From Pseudobacteroides sp. (lineage in GTDB: Bacteria; Bacillota; Clostridia; Acetivibrionales; DSM-2933): a DNA stretch of 64,000 nucleotides. Where the stretch lies: positions 1 through 64,000 of the forward strand of contig NZ_DATCTU010000106.1 of assembly GCF_036567765.1 (NCBI RefSeq), written 5' to 3'. This document shows, piece after piece, positions 8,837 through 17,542 of the stretch (positions are counted from its first letter, which is position 1; every line of letters starts with the position of its first letter). The translations under genes were made by a program, and so were the position numbers. The notes beneath the pieces were generated by a model, which made no database searches, was not told where the DNA came from, and saw only the letters and a list, made by a program, of their open reading frames with translations.

Positions 8837-8914
8837 CTAAAACTTTTCCGGGTTAATTAGTACATACCCAAGATAAATAAATAATGCCAAACTTAAAATT
8901 ACTATAGCTACCAT
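8837..8914 (-). CDS. kdpF: KdpF small membrane subunit
   Basis: A 25-codon gene just upstream of kdpA on the same strand, starting MVAIVILSL and ending LINPEKF. It is one hydrophobic helix followed by a short polar tail, the typical size and form of KdpF, which stabilises the Kdp complex. An AAGGAGATG site lies 6-8 bases before the ATG. Its place as first gene of the operon agrees with the usual kdpFABC order. Confidence 0.88.
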   Translation of the reverse strand: MVAIVILSLALFIYLGYVLINPEKF

Positions 8915-9164
8915 ATTGATTCATCTCCTTGATTTCCTTAGCTTGCGACCAATTTTATTATATTCCTGATAAACTAAAACTCAAAATTGGCTTTAAATTT
9001 CAATTCAGTTTTACCAGACAATTTAAAAGCTGTTAATTTAATTTACATCTTACTTATGTAGTTTTTACTCCGTTTATCTTCATTTAGTATAGGTGTGGTG
9101 CATTGAATAAATAATTTAATACAAATATACTTTAATTATTACTTATATTTGCGAGGTATATCCT
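8915..9164. promoter_or_regulatory. Divergent promoter region between kdpFABC and its probable two-component genes
   Basis: A 250-base AT-rich region must hold the promoters for kdpF (minus) and the sensor kinase (plus). No convincing inverted repeat, sigma-54 site or riboswitch fold was seen. A KdpE-type operator could not be recognised. Confidence 0.4.
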
Positions 9165-11009
9165 ATGGTTAATACGTTAAAAGGCAAAATATCATTAGTT
9201 TATATTGGTCTTGTATTTTTGATAGCAGTAGTAGGATTTACTGGATTCTTCAACTTATACAGGCTTGAGAAGACTGTAAATAATTTAATGACTGCCAATT
9301 ATAAAAGTATCAGTGCTTTGACAAATGCGTTTGAAGCCATTGAAAGACAGGATAGTGCCATGCTTATTTATATAAGTGTTGATAGGCAGAAAGGCATTAA
9401 TCTCTTTACTCAAAGCAGTACTAATTTTCTAAAATGGTTTAGCATCGAAGAAAATAATATCACCGAGCTTGGTGAAAGTGATATTGTAGAAGGTATAAAT
9501 AATAACTATGGGACATTTGTAAAGCTTTTTTCAGAATTGCAGGAAGTTAGGAATACGAATGGAGAAGATGCATCTGTAGCTTTTTATGATAATAAAATTA
9601 TGCCGATTTTTAATAAACTGAAACTCCAACTGAGGAATCTAATAAACATTAATGAAAAAGCAATGTTCAATAGTAAAACTTTAGCAAATAATAATACTAA
9701 AAGATCAATGAATATGCTTTTACTACTATCTGGCTTAACAATTATTGGAGGACTTGTATTATCTATATATTTTATTAAGATATTCTTAGGACCATTGCAA
9801 AAATTATCAAACGGAATAAGTAAGATAAAAGGAGGGGAACTTTATCATCATTTAGATATAAATACTAATGATGAGACTGGAAAACTTGCAGAAGAATTCA
9901 ACCAAATGACAAAAAGGCTCAAAAACTATGAACAAAGTACACTAGGCTCTTTAATGGCTGAAAAAAATAAAACAATGGCGATAGTAAAGAGCATTTCAAG
10001 CCCTATGCTGGTCCTTGATAACAACTACCGTATAGTTCTTATAAATAATGCATGTGAGAACTATTTTTCTATAAGTGAGGAAAATGTTTTAGGAAAACAT
10101 TTTCTTGAGGCTATTAGAAATGGTGAGATTTTTGATCATATATCAGGAACAATTGAAAACAGTCATGATCATAATGAAAAAATTATAAAAACAGTGAAAA
10201 GTGATGATGAAGAAAATTTCTATAATGTTGTTGTTAGCACTATTAATGATGATGAAGAACAACCTATAAGCGTCATTGTTACAATGCAAAATGTTACTGA
10301 GCTAAAAGAATTGGAAAAAGTAAAAACTGATTTCATAGCTACAATTTCTCACGAGTTTAAAACACCTTTGACTTCAATTATGATGGCTGCCAGTATGCTA
10401 TCAGAAGATGGTATGGGTGAATTAAACGAGGTTCAAAAAGAAACCGTTGAAACAATAAAGGAAGATGGCGAAAAACTTTCAAACCTTGTCAGTGAACTTT
10501 TGGAGTTATCAAGAATTGAGTCAGGAAACGCAATATATGATTTTTCACCTTGCTCAATTAATTTAATTGTTAATGAAAGCATAAATAATTTTATATCCAT
10601 AGCCCAAAAGCGGGATATAAATCTTATTAATGAGTTAGAAATAGATCTACCTTTAATTAATGCAGACTTTGAAAAGATTAAATGGGTAATGAATAACCTA
10701 ATAAGTAATGCATTAAAATATACTAATTCTGGTGATTTTATAAATATTAAATCAAGGATTGAAAAAAACTATGTTTTCATTTCTGTTGAAGATACAGGTG
10801 ATGGGATTCCAAAAGAATATATTCAAAAAATATTTAATAAGTTTGTCCAGGTTAAAGGTAGAGATATTGAGGTGAGAGGGACAGGGCTTGGTCTATCCGT
10901 AGCAAAAGAAATAATAACAAGCCACAAAGGTAAAATATGGGCAGAAAGTGAGCTGGATGCTGGTAGCATCTTTACTTTTTCCTTACCTACTATAAAGAGG
11001 GAGAAATGA
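9165..11009 (+). CDS. Membrane sensor histidine kinase (HAMP-PAS-HisKA-HATPase)
   Basis: 614 residues: a transmembrane segment at about 10-30, an extracellular four-helix sensor region, a second membrane segment at about 183-207, HAMP, a PAS domain (about 265-380), HisKA with the phospho-acceptor His396 in ATISHEFKTPL, and HATPase with NNLISNALKYT, EDTGDGIPKEY and GTGLGLSVAKEI. It autophosphorylates and passes phosphate to a response regulator, most likely the product of the next gene 4 bases downstream. It is divergent from kdp and lacks the KdpD N-terminal domain, so a role in K+ control is plausible only from position. Confidence 0.9.
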   Translation: MVNTLKGKISLVYIGLVFLIAVVGFTGFFNLYRLEKTVNNLMTANYKSISALTNAFEAIERQDSAMLIYISVDRQKGINLFTQSSTNFLKWFSIEENNITELGESDIVEGINNNYGTFVKLFSELQEVRNTNGEDASVAFYDNKIMPIFNKLKLQLRNLININEKAMFNSKTLANNNTKRSMNMLLLLSGLTIIGGLVLSIYFIKIFLGPLQKLSNGISKIKGGELYHHLDINTNDETGKLAEEFNQMTKRLKNYEQSTLGSLMAEKNKTMAIVKSISSPMLVLDNNYRIVLINNACENYFSISEENVLGKHFLEAIRNGEIFDHISGTIENSHDHNEKIIKTVKSDDEENFYNVVVSTINDDEEQPISVIVTMQNVTELKELEKVKTDFIATISHEFKTPLTSIMMAASMLSEDGMGELNEVQKETVETIKEDGEKLSNLVSELLELSRIESGNAIYDFSPCSINLIVNESINNFISIAQKRDINLINELEIDLPLINADFEKIKWVMNNLISNALKYTNSGDFINIKSRIEKNYVFISVEDTGDGIPKEYIQKIFNKFVQVKGRDIEVRGTGLGLSVAKEIITSHKGKIWAESELDAGSIFTFSLPTIKREK

Positions 11010-11013
11010 TTCT

Positions 11014-11592
11014 ATGAAAAAAGTGCTTATTGTAGATGATACAAAAAACATAAGGGAATTGCTTACTAAATGCCTGAAAATAGAAGGATATGATGTAAAA
11101 ACTGCAAACGATGGAAATGGGGCTATGGAAATATTTTTGCAGGAGGCTTTTGATTTAGCTTTTTTAGATATAAAAATGCCACATTTAAGCGGAACTGAGG
11201 TACTTAAAAAGATTCGTGAAATAGGTATTAAAACTCCTGTTATTATCATTACTGCATATGCAACTGTAAAAAATGCTTTTGAGTGTACTCATATGGGTGC
11301 TGTTGCTTATTTACAAAAACCATTCACACCAGAAAAAATTAGAAATGTGCTTTCAGACCTTAACGAGGGGAATACTGTTGGAGAAGAAGAATCTTATTCA
11401 GACTTTCTTACAAATGCACATAAATTGATTCAAGATAATTTGTTTTCTGAAGCGGTTTATTTACTGAAGAAAGCTTTATCAGAGAACCCTTTGGATGCAG
11501 AAGTATATTTATTATTGTCAAAAGCAAATAAAGGTTTAGGATTTAATATTGATGCTGAAAAATATTTTAAAATTTATGAAATAATCAAATAA
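11014..11592 (+). CDS. Response regulator with C-terminal TPR-like region
   Basis: 192 residues. Residues 1-120 are a receiver domain: acidic pair Asp8/Asp9, phospho-acceptor Asp52 in FLDIKMP, the Thr in IIITAYAT and the Lys in LQKPF. Residues about 130-192 form two helical-hairpin units like TPRs (HKLIQDNLFSEAVYLLKKALSENP and a second), in place of a winged-helix DNA-binding domain. It cannot be a KdpE orthologue acting directly on DNA as seen. It is probably cotranscribed with the kinase gene and may work by protein contact. Confidence 0.85.
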   Translation: MKKVLIVDDTKNIRELLTKCLKIEGYDVKTANDGNGAMEIFLQEAFDLAFLDIKMPHLSGTEVLKKIREIGIKTPVIIITAYATVKNAFECTHMGAVAYLQKPFTPEKIRNVLSDLNEGNTVGEEESYSDFLTNAHKLIQDNLFSEAVYLLKKALSENPLDAEVYLLLSKANKGLGFNIDAEKYFKIYEIIK

Positions 11593-11659
11593 TTTAAAGA
11601 GTAATTGATATGAATTTAAACCCCAAATTTTACCAAACACATTTCAGTACAGAGCACGG

Positions 11660-11812
11660 ATGCTCCCACTACCCCTATTAGCTGAAAAGTATGCTGAAAG
11701 CTATTTATATTTCTGGTCGGGTAACAATTCTGTTTTTGCTGCTATTTGTTTATACAAAGACAACAAACCTGATGACAGAAGTATTGTGGCTAAGACTTTT
11801 AAATTAAATTAG
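11660..11812 (+). pseudogene. Small open frame, probable gene remnant
   Basis: An ATG-started frame of 50 codons with a protein-like C-terminal half (KYAESYLYFWSGNN then a charged segment). No ribosome site is seen before the ATG and no family was recognised. The 335-base stretch between the response regulator and the next gene holds nothing else that could be supported. Confidence 0.2.
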
Positions 11813-11947
11813 CAAGGGCTTTAGGGTAAATCTGAAATAAACAAGCTTTTAAATTTAGCATGTTCTTGCTATAATTGTCTAAAGCTAGCACAGGATTAAA
11901 AATAGCAGTACGTTTATTGTATACTATTGGAAAGGGGGATATTGCAA

Positions 11948-12217
11948 ATGCCAGATGAGAGTAAAAACCCTAGTCAACAAAATCTCAAGGTTTCAAGATT
12001 AAGTGTAACAGCATTGGGGTTTGTTTTCGTATTAATGATTACTTATATGGTGTCTATCCTTTTAGGATACGTTCCACTAGTATTTGGTGGGTTTATAATA
12101 ATTGCAATTTTTATCATATTTATTTTATCCCTAATAGATCTCCTAAAGAGAAATAGAAATATATTTATACCTATTGATACTGAAGATGAGTTCAAAGAAA
12201 GCAATATACACTTGTAA
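11948..12217 (+). CDS. Small two-helix membrane protein, unknown function
   Basis: About 89 residues: a polar N-terminus (MPDESKNPSQQ), two hydrophobic helices at about 20-45 and 48-70, and a charged tail ending with acidic residues. The start at 11948 has the AAGGGGG site at 9 bases; a TTG further upstream would overlap this site. It stands alone with its own -10-like TATACT upstream (about 11919-11924). No family was recognised. Confidence 0.6.
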   Translation: MPDESKNPSQQNLKVSRLSVTALGFVFVLMITYMVSILLGYVPLVFGGFIIIAIFIIFILSLIDLLKRNRNIFIPIDTEDEFKESNIHL

Positions 12218-12310
12218 AGTAGTCATAGCAATACATGTATTAGTTAGAACCTAGTATTATTAAATGTTATACAAAATATTTCGAGGCGGCAGGAGGTCAA
12301 AAGGCGGGTA

Positions 12311-13222
12311 ATGGATAATATTATGGAGAATGTAAATATTAATGGTAAAATCTATGGATTTGTTGTTGATTATAAAAATAATGATCAATTAAGGAACAGT
12401 CTAAATAGTTTGACAAAAAGAATATATGGATTTGATTTTGAGGAATGGTATCAAAATGGATATTGGAAGGATGGATACATTCCTTATTCAATAGTGGACG
12501 GAAATAATATCGTTTCCAATGTATCTGTAAATGTCATTGATTTCTTGGTAATGGGGGAAAAAAGGACATACATACAAATAGGCACTGTTATGACAGAAAA
12601 AGAATATAGAAAAAAAGGGCTAAACGGATTCCTTATGGAAAAGGTGTTGGGGAACTGGAGAGGCAGATGCGATTTAATATATCTTTTTGCCAACGATAGC
12701 GTCCTTGATTTTTACCCTAAATTTGGTTTTAATTCCGCACATGAGTATCAACATTCAAAAGAAATCTTCTCAGAAAATAATTCATTTGATTTTGTAAAAT
12801 TAAACATGTCTGATGAAGAAAATAAAAACTTTCTTTTCAATAAAGTCAATCAATCATTACATTTTTCACAAATATCAATGGATAATAAGGCCTCTCTTGT
12901 CATGTTTTATTGTACATCATTCATGGATCAAAATGTGTATTATATTAAAAGATTTGATGCTGTTGTTATTGCAGAATTTAATGAAAGCATATTGTATATA
13001 AACGATATTTTTTGCGAAAAGGAAGTTTTACTAAATGACATTATTTTATCAATGACAAATAAGGAAATAAAAAAAGTCGTTTTAGGATTCACACCTAAAG
13101 ATACAGCATCATTTGATGCAACATTATTAAAGCAGGAAGACACAACTCTTTTTATACTTGATGATAGATGTGGTATATTTGATAATAAAAAAATAATGTT
13201 TCCCATTTTATCGCATGCGTAG
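12311..13222 (+). CDS. GNAT family N-acetyltransferase
   Basis: 303 residues. Residues about 30-150 have the GNAT acetyl-CoA fold: strand pair with YSIVDGNNIVSNVSV, then IGTVMTEKEYRKKGLNGFLMEKVL, whose R-x-x-G-x-N/G stretch is the pyrophosphate-binding motif A, and LIYLFANDSVLDFYPKFGF, the usual motif B with its terminal FYxxxGF. The C-terminal half is a second domain, as in larger Eis-like or sterol-carrier-linked GNATs. The substrate is unknown. An AGGAGG lies 14 bases before the ATG and a weaker AAGGCGGG nearer, so the ATG at 12323 is an alternative start. Confidence 0.8.
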   Translation: MDNIMENVNINGKIYGFVVDYKNNDQLRNSLNSLTKRIYGFDFEEWYQNGYWKDGYIPYSIVDGNNIVSNVSVNVIDFLVMGEKRTYIQIGTVMTEKEYRKKGLNGFLMEKVLGNWRGRCDLIYLFANDSVLDFYPKFGFNSAHEYQHSKEIFSENNSFDFVKLNMSDEENKNFLFNKVNQSLHFSQISMDNKASLVMFYCTSFMDQNVYYIKRFDAVVIAEFNESILYINDIFCEKEVLLNDIILSMTNKEIKKVVLGFTPKDTASFDATLLKQEDTTLFILDDRCGIFDNKKIMFPILSHA

Positions 13223-13296
13223 TAATGTAAGATTGGGATCTAAGTCTATGAAGTTGGCATACCATCCGTACATATGTAAAAATAGGAGGCGTGAAA

Positions 13297-13755
13297 ATGT
13301 GGAGAATTGCAATTATTATTTTTGCAGGTTTTTTAGCTTTAGGTGTTACCGGCCCTAAATTAATTAAAATGGCTCAAATTAAGGGGTGGGTAACAGGTGC
13401 AGAAATAAAAGTTGAGGAAATAACTCAAAAGTGGAACCAGACACCGGATATACATCCAAGTGGAAGAAATACATTTTGGATTTCATGGGGTAATCAAGAC
13501 ATCAGTGTGAGAGGAAATCATAGAACTAATGTGGAAAAAGAAATATGGGATAGTATAAATATAGGTGATAAAATAGAGCTTGTTTATGTTCCAGGCGATA
13601 CTTCAGCATATTTAAAGGATGGTATATTCGTTGGGCCGGGCAATTTCATATTTGATATAGTTTTACTTTTAGGTGAGCTTACTACAGTGTTTATCTTTAT
13701 TATTCAATTAATTAAAAGTCGTCGGTTTCCTTCGGTGGAGTCCCAACAAAGGTAA
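13297..13755 (+). CDS. DUF3592-like membrane protein
   Basis: About 152 residues: a membrane segment at 5-25, a beta-rich extracytoplasmic domain (about 35-105) containing a conserved-looking GDKIELVYVPGD stretch, and a second membrane segment near 115-140. This layout matches DUF3592-type proteins, whose function is unknown. Start chosen at ATG 13297 because AGGAGG lies 7 bases before it; the GTG at 13291 is too close. It is monocistronic as far as can be seen. Confidence 0.6.
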   Translation: MWRIAIIIFAGFLALGVTGPKLIKMAQIKGWVTGAEIKVEEITQKWNQTPDIHPSGRNTFWISWGNQDISVRGNHRTNVEKEIWDSINIGDKIELVYVPGDTSAYLKDGIFVGPGNFIFDIVLLLGELTTVFIFIIQLIKSRRFPSVESQQR

Positions 13756-13792
13756 ACCTGCTGTAGCTTAAATTTTAATAGAGATTCATGAT

Positions 13793-14009
13793 ATGTATAT
13801 TAAAGTTGATGACATAACAAAATATTCATATAACTGTATTCATCACAAAGAATGGACAAGGTGATTTAGCAGTTATAAGTATTGAGACCTATGAGAAACT
13901 TGTTGAAAAATTTGAACTATACAAGTTACTTCATGAGGGTTTAGATTCTATGAGGAGTAAAAATGCAAGGTCATTTCATGCAGCTTTAAGTGATATCAGA
14001 AAGGCTTGA
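13793..14009 (+). pseudogene. YefM/Phd-type antitoxin, degraded
   Basis: The frame starts MYIKVDDIT, the common start of clostridial Phd/YefM antitoxins, then loses register for a short stretch. It resumes one frame over as VFITKNGQGDLAV-ISIETYEKL, the conserved core of the family, and ends SDIRKA before a TGA at 14007-14009. The sequence between the two parts is shorter than in intact homologues, so an internal deletion plus frameshift is inferred. Confidence 0.65.
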
Positions 14010-14021
14010 AAAACGAGCAAT

Positions 14022-14153
14022 TACAACATTGTTATTACAGAGCTAGCTGAAAGAGATTTGTCTGAAATAGGTATAATCTCTCTGCTTGTTAAACCAATTT
14101 TACCAAGTATATATTCATTAACCTTAGTCTTACAAACAGGGAGAGAGAAATAG
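14022..14153 (+). pseudogene. RelE/ParE-type toxin, truncated remnant
   Basis: The frame reads YNIVITELAERDLSEIGI, the N-terminus of RelE/ParE toxins, starting 12 bases after the antitoxin remnant, which is the normal toxin-after-antitoxin order. The remaining 25 residues no longer look like the family, and the frame stops at about 43 codons against the usual 90-100. The ATG is also lost. Not functional as read. Confidence 0.6.
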
Positions 14154-14167
14154 TCAAATTGCTTAGC

Positions 14168-14200
14168 ACAAAGGGAGCACAATCTGCATGCTCCCTTTGT
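14168..14200. terminator. Bidirectional terminator hairpin
   Basis: A perfect 12-bp stem, ACAAAGGGAGCA paired with TGCTCCCTTTGT, has a 9-nt loop. On the plus strand it is followed by CATTTTC. It lies between the plus-strand toxin remnant and the convergent dockerin gene and could serve both. Confidence 0.75.
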
Positions 14201-14230
14201 CATTTTCTGCCTAAGTTCAACAAGCCAGCA

Positions 14231-14950
14231 TCAATCCGACACCATGGTATTGAATTTTGCTGCTATAATCACTAAATCACTCATATTTATTGCACCGTCA
14301 CTGTTCAAATCGTAAGCTTCGACATATTCAGAATTTCCTTTCGCAATATTGAGCACCGATGCTAGAATTATTACATCCGTCATATTAATAACCTTATCAC
14401 CGTTTATATCTACTCCTTTTGAGATATCTTAAGCATGATTGGATATAATGCAATGTGCTTTGCAACTATTTTTCCAACTATACTAATTTCACTTCCATCT
14501 ATTTGTACTTTTCCTTCTGGAGCATAGAAAATAGCACTAATCATACTTCTTTGTGCTACTAATCTAATACCCTTACTTATAGAATAAATAAAGGCTGAAC
14601 CCTTTGTGGTATCAATATTGCTACCTAAAAAATCAACATTGCCTGGCAATAATAATCCCTTTTCCAATAAAACTGATAATTTTAAGATCTCCTTCATATA
14701 TCTTAATCGCTGCATTTGTGTGCATGTCACCAATAATTTGAATATTCCTCCCTCTAAGATCAAAGTCTGAGTTTTCATCCCCGCTGAAAAGTCCATATTG
14801 GAATGGTTTAAGATTATCCAAATCACTTAATTTGCCTAATGATTCTTTTTGACCTTCTGAAAACGTTAATAAACCGCATAAACTAAAAATCATTAGTACA
14901 ACCAATCCAATTGCTGTATTTTTCCGTTGCTGTTTCTTTCTCATAATCAT
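14231..14950 (-). pseudogene. Secreted dockerin protein with polymer-forming/DUF7305-like region, frameshifted
   Basis: Three pieces in different minus-strand frames join into one protein. From 14950 there is a lysine-rich signal peptide and a mature start. From about 14690 to 14410 there is a beta-helical region (GLLLPGNVDFLGSNI and IFYAPEGKVQIDG) resembling DUF7305 or bactofilin-like proteins. From about 14425 to 14231 there is a complete type I dockerin with both F-hand repeats (VDINGDKVINMTDVIILA and DLNSDGAINMSDLVIIA). Two single-base shifts separate the pieces. The product would have been a cellulosome-attached or surface protein. Confidence 0.75.
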
Positions 14951-15171
14951 TTTCTCCCTTGGTTTAATATAAATTCCATAAATTGAATGTACTACCTAAT
15001 TTAATTTGGTTTGTTTTACATTTTGTAACATTATATTTATATTGTAAATACAACTAGACATCTATAGTAGTAGGTAGTAAAGTTATGAAAAATATGTTAG
15101 CATATAAGTGGTTGGAGAATCCCGACATTATGGAATTTTACCAATCATTCAAACTTGAAAGGAAATATAAC

Positions 15172-16035
15172 ATGAACAGACTAACTAATAGGATCAGAAC
15201 GAGGATCAGAACGGATATCCAAAATACTAAAGAAACAACCTGGCTGACTATAGTTATCTTTTGTATAACCTACTGCATATTTACAGCATTTATAAATCTA
15301 GTTGTTTTTAAGCAAAACTATTTAGGTTTTATTCCCGATTTAACAATGGGTATTATGAATGAAACACTTACAGCTAATTGGGTTAATATATTATTGTTTG
15401 TTTTTATTTTGATACTTATTCAAGGTAAATTAAGCATTTGTGATATAGGTCTAAAAAAGAACCGCTTCTTAAGTGCTGTTTTAGCAGTGATAACTATTTG
15501 GGTTATTTTACAATTACTAAATATCGCTGTAGCGGTTGTTATAGATGGAAAACCTGTTATTTATAGCGGATGGAATAAGTATGGAGCACCATATGTCATA
15601 GGAAGCTTTATAGCTCAAATTTTAGGAAATGCACTTTTTGAAGAAATTGCCTTCAGAGGATTTTTATTAGTTCAACTCAGCAAAAAGTGTGGAAATAAAA
15701 AACCAAATATAATTTTGGGATTAGTTATTTCTCAGCTAATATTTGCTCTGATTCACGTGCCCAACAGAATTTTAAACGGAATGTCGATACTGGAAATATT
15801 GCCTTCGCTTCTAATTGTTTTTTTGCTTGGCGTATTTTTCTCTATTATTTACCTCTTTACCGACAACTTATTTTTAGCAGTTGGTATCCATAGTCTATGG
15901 AATATGCCGTTACTTATATTTGATGGACTTCAAAGCATATGGGTTGTTATGGCAATGTCAATTGTACTTGTAATAGCGTGGGAGGCTATTATTGCCAAAC
16001 TAAGCTTTAAATCTGAAACGTCTCCATCTTTATGA
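15172..16035 (+). CDS. CPBP family intramembrane metalloprotease
   Basis: About 287 residues with 7-8 membrane segments and the three motifs of the CPBP/Abi (CAAX protease) family: EEIAFRG, FALIHVP with the metal-binding His, and HSLWNMP. These glutamic-type membrane proteases process or protect against peptides and appear in many bacteriocin loci. Start at 15172 preferred because AAAGGAAA precedes it; an in-frame ATG at 15085 would add 29 residues but has a weak site. It lies 1.5 kb upstream of the RiPP precursor, so a role in leader removal or immunity is possible but unproven. Confidence 0.85.
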   Translation: MNRLTNRIRTRIRTDIQNTKETTWLTIVIFCITYCIFTAFINLVVFKQNYLGFIPDLTMGIMNETLTANWVNILLFVFILILIQGKLSICDIGLKKNRFLSAVLAVITIWVILQLLNIAVAVVIDGKPVIYSGWNKYGAPYVIGSFIAQILGNALFEEIAFRGFLLVQLSKKCGNKKPNIILGLVISQLIFALIHVPNRILNGMSILEILPSLLIVFLLGVFFSIIYLFTDNLFLAVGIHSLWNMPLLIFDGLQSIWVVMAMSIVLVIAWEAIIAKLSFKSETSPSL

Positions 16036-16198
16036 AAAAACCGCTAAGCAAGTTCTAAATAAGTAATTGGGAGCAGTTTGGGATTGTTATATTTTACCAC
16101 CAGAACCCTTGTATTTACTGTTTCATATTATAATTATGTAAACTTATCTGTCATAAATATTATCAACATCTATGATCTTTTAGGGAGGGTATAATTAT

Positions 16199-16870
16199 AT
16201 GAAAACGAATCATATTGACGCAGAAAAAAAATCGCCTTTGTCTATTATTGCTTGTGTAATCGGAAAGCATCGAACCAGTAAAGCTAATACAGAAAAACTA
16301 GTAGAGGATACAAAAGAAAATATCAAAGATGATATAAAAGATTATTTTACCGATTATTTTAATTGTAAGGCAGCACCTGATAATTCAATTGAAGTGCCTC
16401 TCAAAGCAGATACCATTGTCAGCAATAACAGCCATGAAATTTCATCTGAAACGGATTCTATAGAAGAATACTCCAGTGAGATGCATCATGCCAAAGAAAC
16501 TAGTGAAATCAACCAAAACAAATCAAAAAAAACGTTCAAGCCTGATGTAGAACCTAGTAAAGGCATAAAAAAACAAAATGATGAAATAAAAAGCCCTTAT
16601 CTAGAAGTTGTATTGATATCCACTGATGAACATGGAGGATTAAGCATGAACGACAGTGATAAAACCCTGAACAATAATCAAAATTACCCAGATACTTCAT
16701 TAAAAGAAGTAGAAGGCATTCCTACTCATTCTGAAATTGAACCAAAGGTTATTGAAATACCGCCTGAAATGTTGACAAACTTTCTTAGCATTTTTAATCA
16801 GACTAATGGAAGTATTCCTCTTGATTCACTGATAAAAATAACTAAAGCACCCTCAGAGCCTTTAAATTAA
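16199..16870 (+). CDS. Hydrophilic, probably disordered protein of unknown function
   Basis: 223 residues rich in Glu, Lys, Ser and Asn, with no membrane segment. The first 50 residues may form a helix (TEKLVEDTKENIKDDIKDYF); the middle is low-complexity and charged. The C-terminal 40 residues look ordered (EIPPEMLTNFLSIFNQTNGSIPLDSLIKI). AGGGAGGG lies 12 bases before the ATG. It is followed 100 bases later by another unknown small gene and then the RiPP genes. No family was recognised. Confidence 0.6.
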   Translation: MKTNHIDAEKKSPLSIIACVIGKHRTSKANTEKLVEDTKENIKDDIKDYFTDYFNCKAAPDNSIEVPLKADTIVSNNSHEISSETDSIEEYSSEMHHAKETSEINQNKSKKTFKPDVEPSKGIKKQNDEIKSPYLEVVLISTDEHGGLSMNDSDKTLNNNQNYPDTSLKEVEGIPTHSEIEPKVIEIPPEMLTNFLSIFNQTNGSIPLDSLIKITKAPSEPLN

Positions 16871-16970
16871 TATTTCAGAACATCGAATTATTGTCTACAC
16901 ATTATGGTAACCAATTAACAATAAAACTCATACTATATACTATAACAAAATAGTAAGGAGACTTTTATTT

Positions 16971-17210
16971 ATGGAAGAAAATTGCAAGCATTCAAGTCCT
17001 TGTCCTCAGTTACCAGGAACAATTCTCCGTATATTTATACCTGCAGGAGCTGTTATTAATCTGCTTAACCTAATTGAGCTTTCCTCTCCTAGCGGTATAT
17101 GCATTATACTTAGGTTGCCTTTCCTCGGTGGAAAACACTCAAAGTATGATATTGGCGGTATTTTAGAAACCGTCAAAAATGCCGGTGGTAGAATAGAGTT
17201 TGGTAACTAG
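16971..17210 (+). CDS. Small hydrophobic protein of unknown function
   Basis: 79 residues: a short Cys-containing N-terminus (MEENCKHSSPCPQLPG), a hydrophobic beta-like core with alternating Ile/Leu (TILRIFIPAGAVINLLNLIEL) and a C-terminus ending GGRIEFGN. An AAGGAGA site lies at the right distance. A strong terminator follows at 17242-17279. It sits directly upstream of the proteusin-type precursor but is separated by a terminator. No family was recognised, so membership of the cluster is a guess. Confidence 0.55.
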   Translation: MEENCKHSSPCPQLPGTILRIFIPAGAVINLLNLIELSSPSGICIILRLPFLGGKHSKYDIGGILETVKNAGGRIEFGN

Positions 17211-17241
17211 TATGTTAGCAGCATAACTGCTGTCTGGTAAA

Positions 17242-17279
17242 TACTTACTATGTTAGGATTACTCCTAACATAGTAAGTA
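17242..17279. terminator. Strong hairpin terminator before the RiPP precursor
   Basis: A perfect 17-bp stem (TACTTACTATGTTAGGA with its complement) and a 4-base loop, starting 32 bases after the stop of the small hydrophobic gene. The T-run is weak on the plus strand (AAAAGTACTT follows), so it may act in either direction or as a processing site. It separates the upstream genes from the precursor transcript. Confidence 0.65.
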
Positions 17280-17334
17280 AAAGTACTTAATATTATCTTT
17301 CAAAAATAAATCTGCTATTTTGATTATATCGTCA

Positions 17335-17403
17335 TACAATGTCTATGGGTTTTTGGTAACTTCAAGGTTAATCAAGAACTCATAGACATTGTAAAGTTCA
17401 AAA
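17335..17403. promoter_or_regulatory. Long inverted repeat upstream of the RiPP precursor
   Basis: TACAATGTCTATG (17335-17347) is exactly repeated in reverse complement at 17391-17403. The 43-base middle can extend the stem (GTT/AAC) and holds a smaller inverted repeat (TTGGTAAC and GTTAATCAA). It lies 140 bases before the precursor start. It could be an operator, a cruciform or a structured leader; there is no T-run after it. Function is inferred only from placement. Confidence 0.45.
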
Positions 17404-17542
17404 CATTAAAACATCTAAAATATGGTATCTTTTTTCATTGTTACTTATATAATATTAGGGATATTTATTTAAGATCTGCCCGCCAAAAATCATAAATTAT
17501 TATTTCTGATTTAGCCTGCAAAAAGCATGAGGAGGTTATTTT

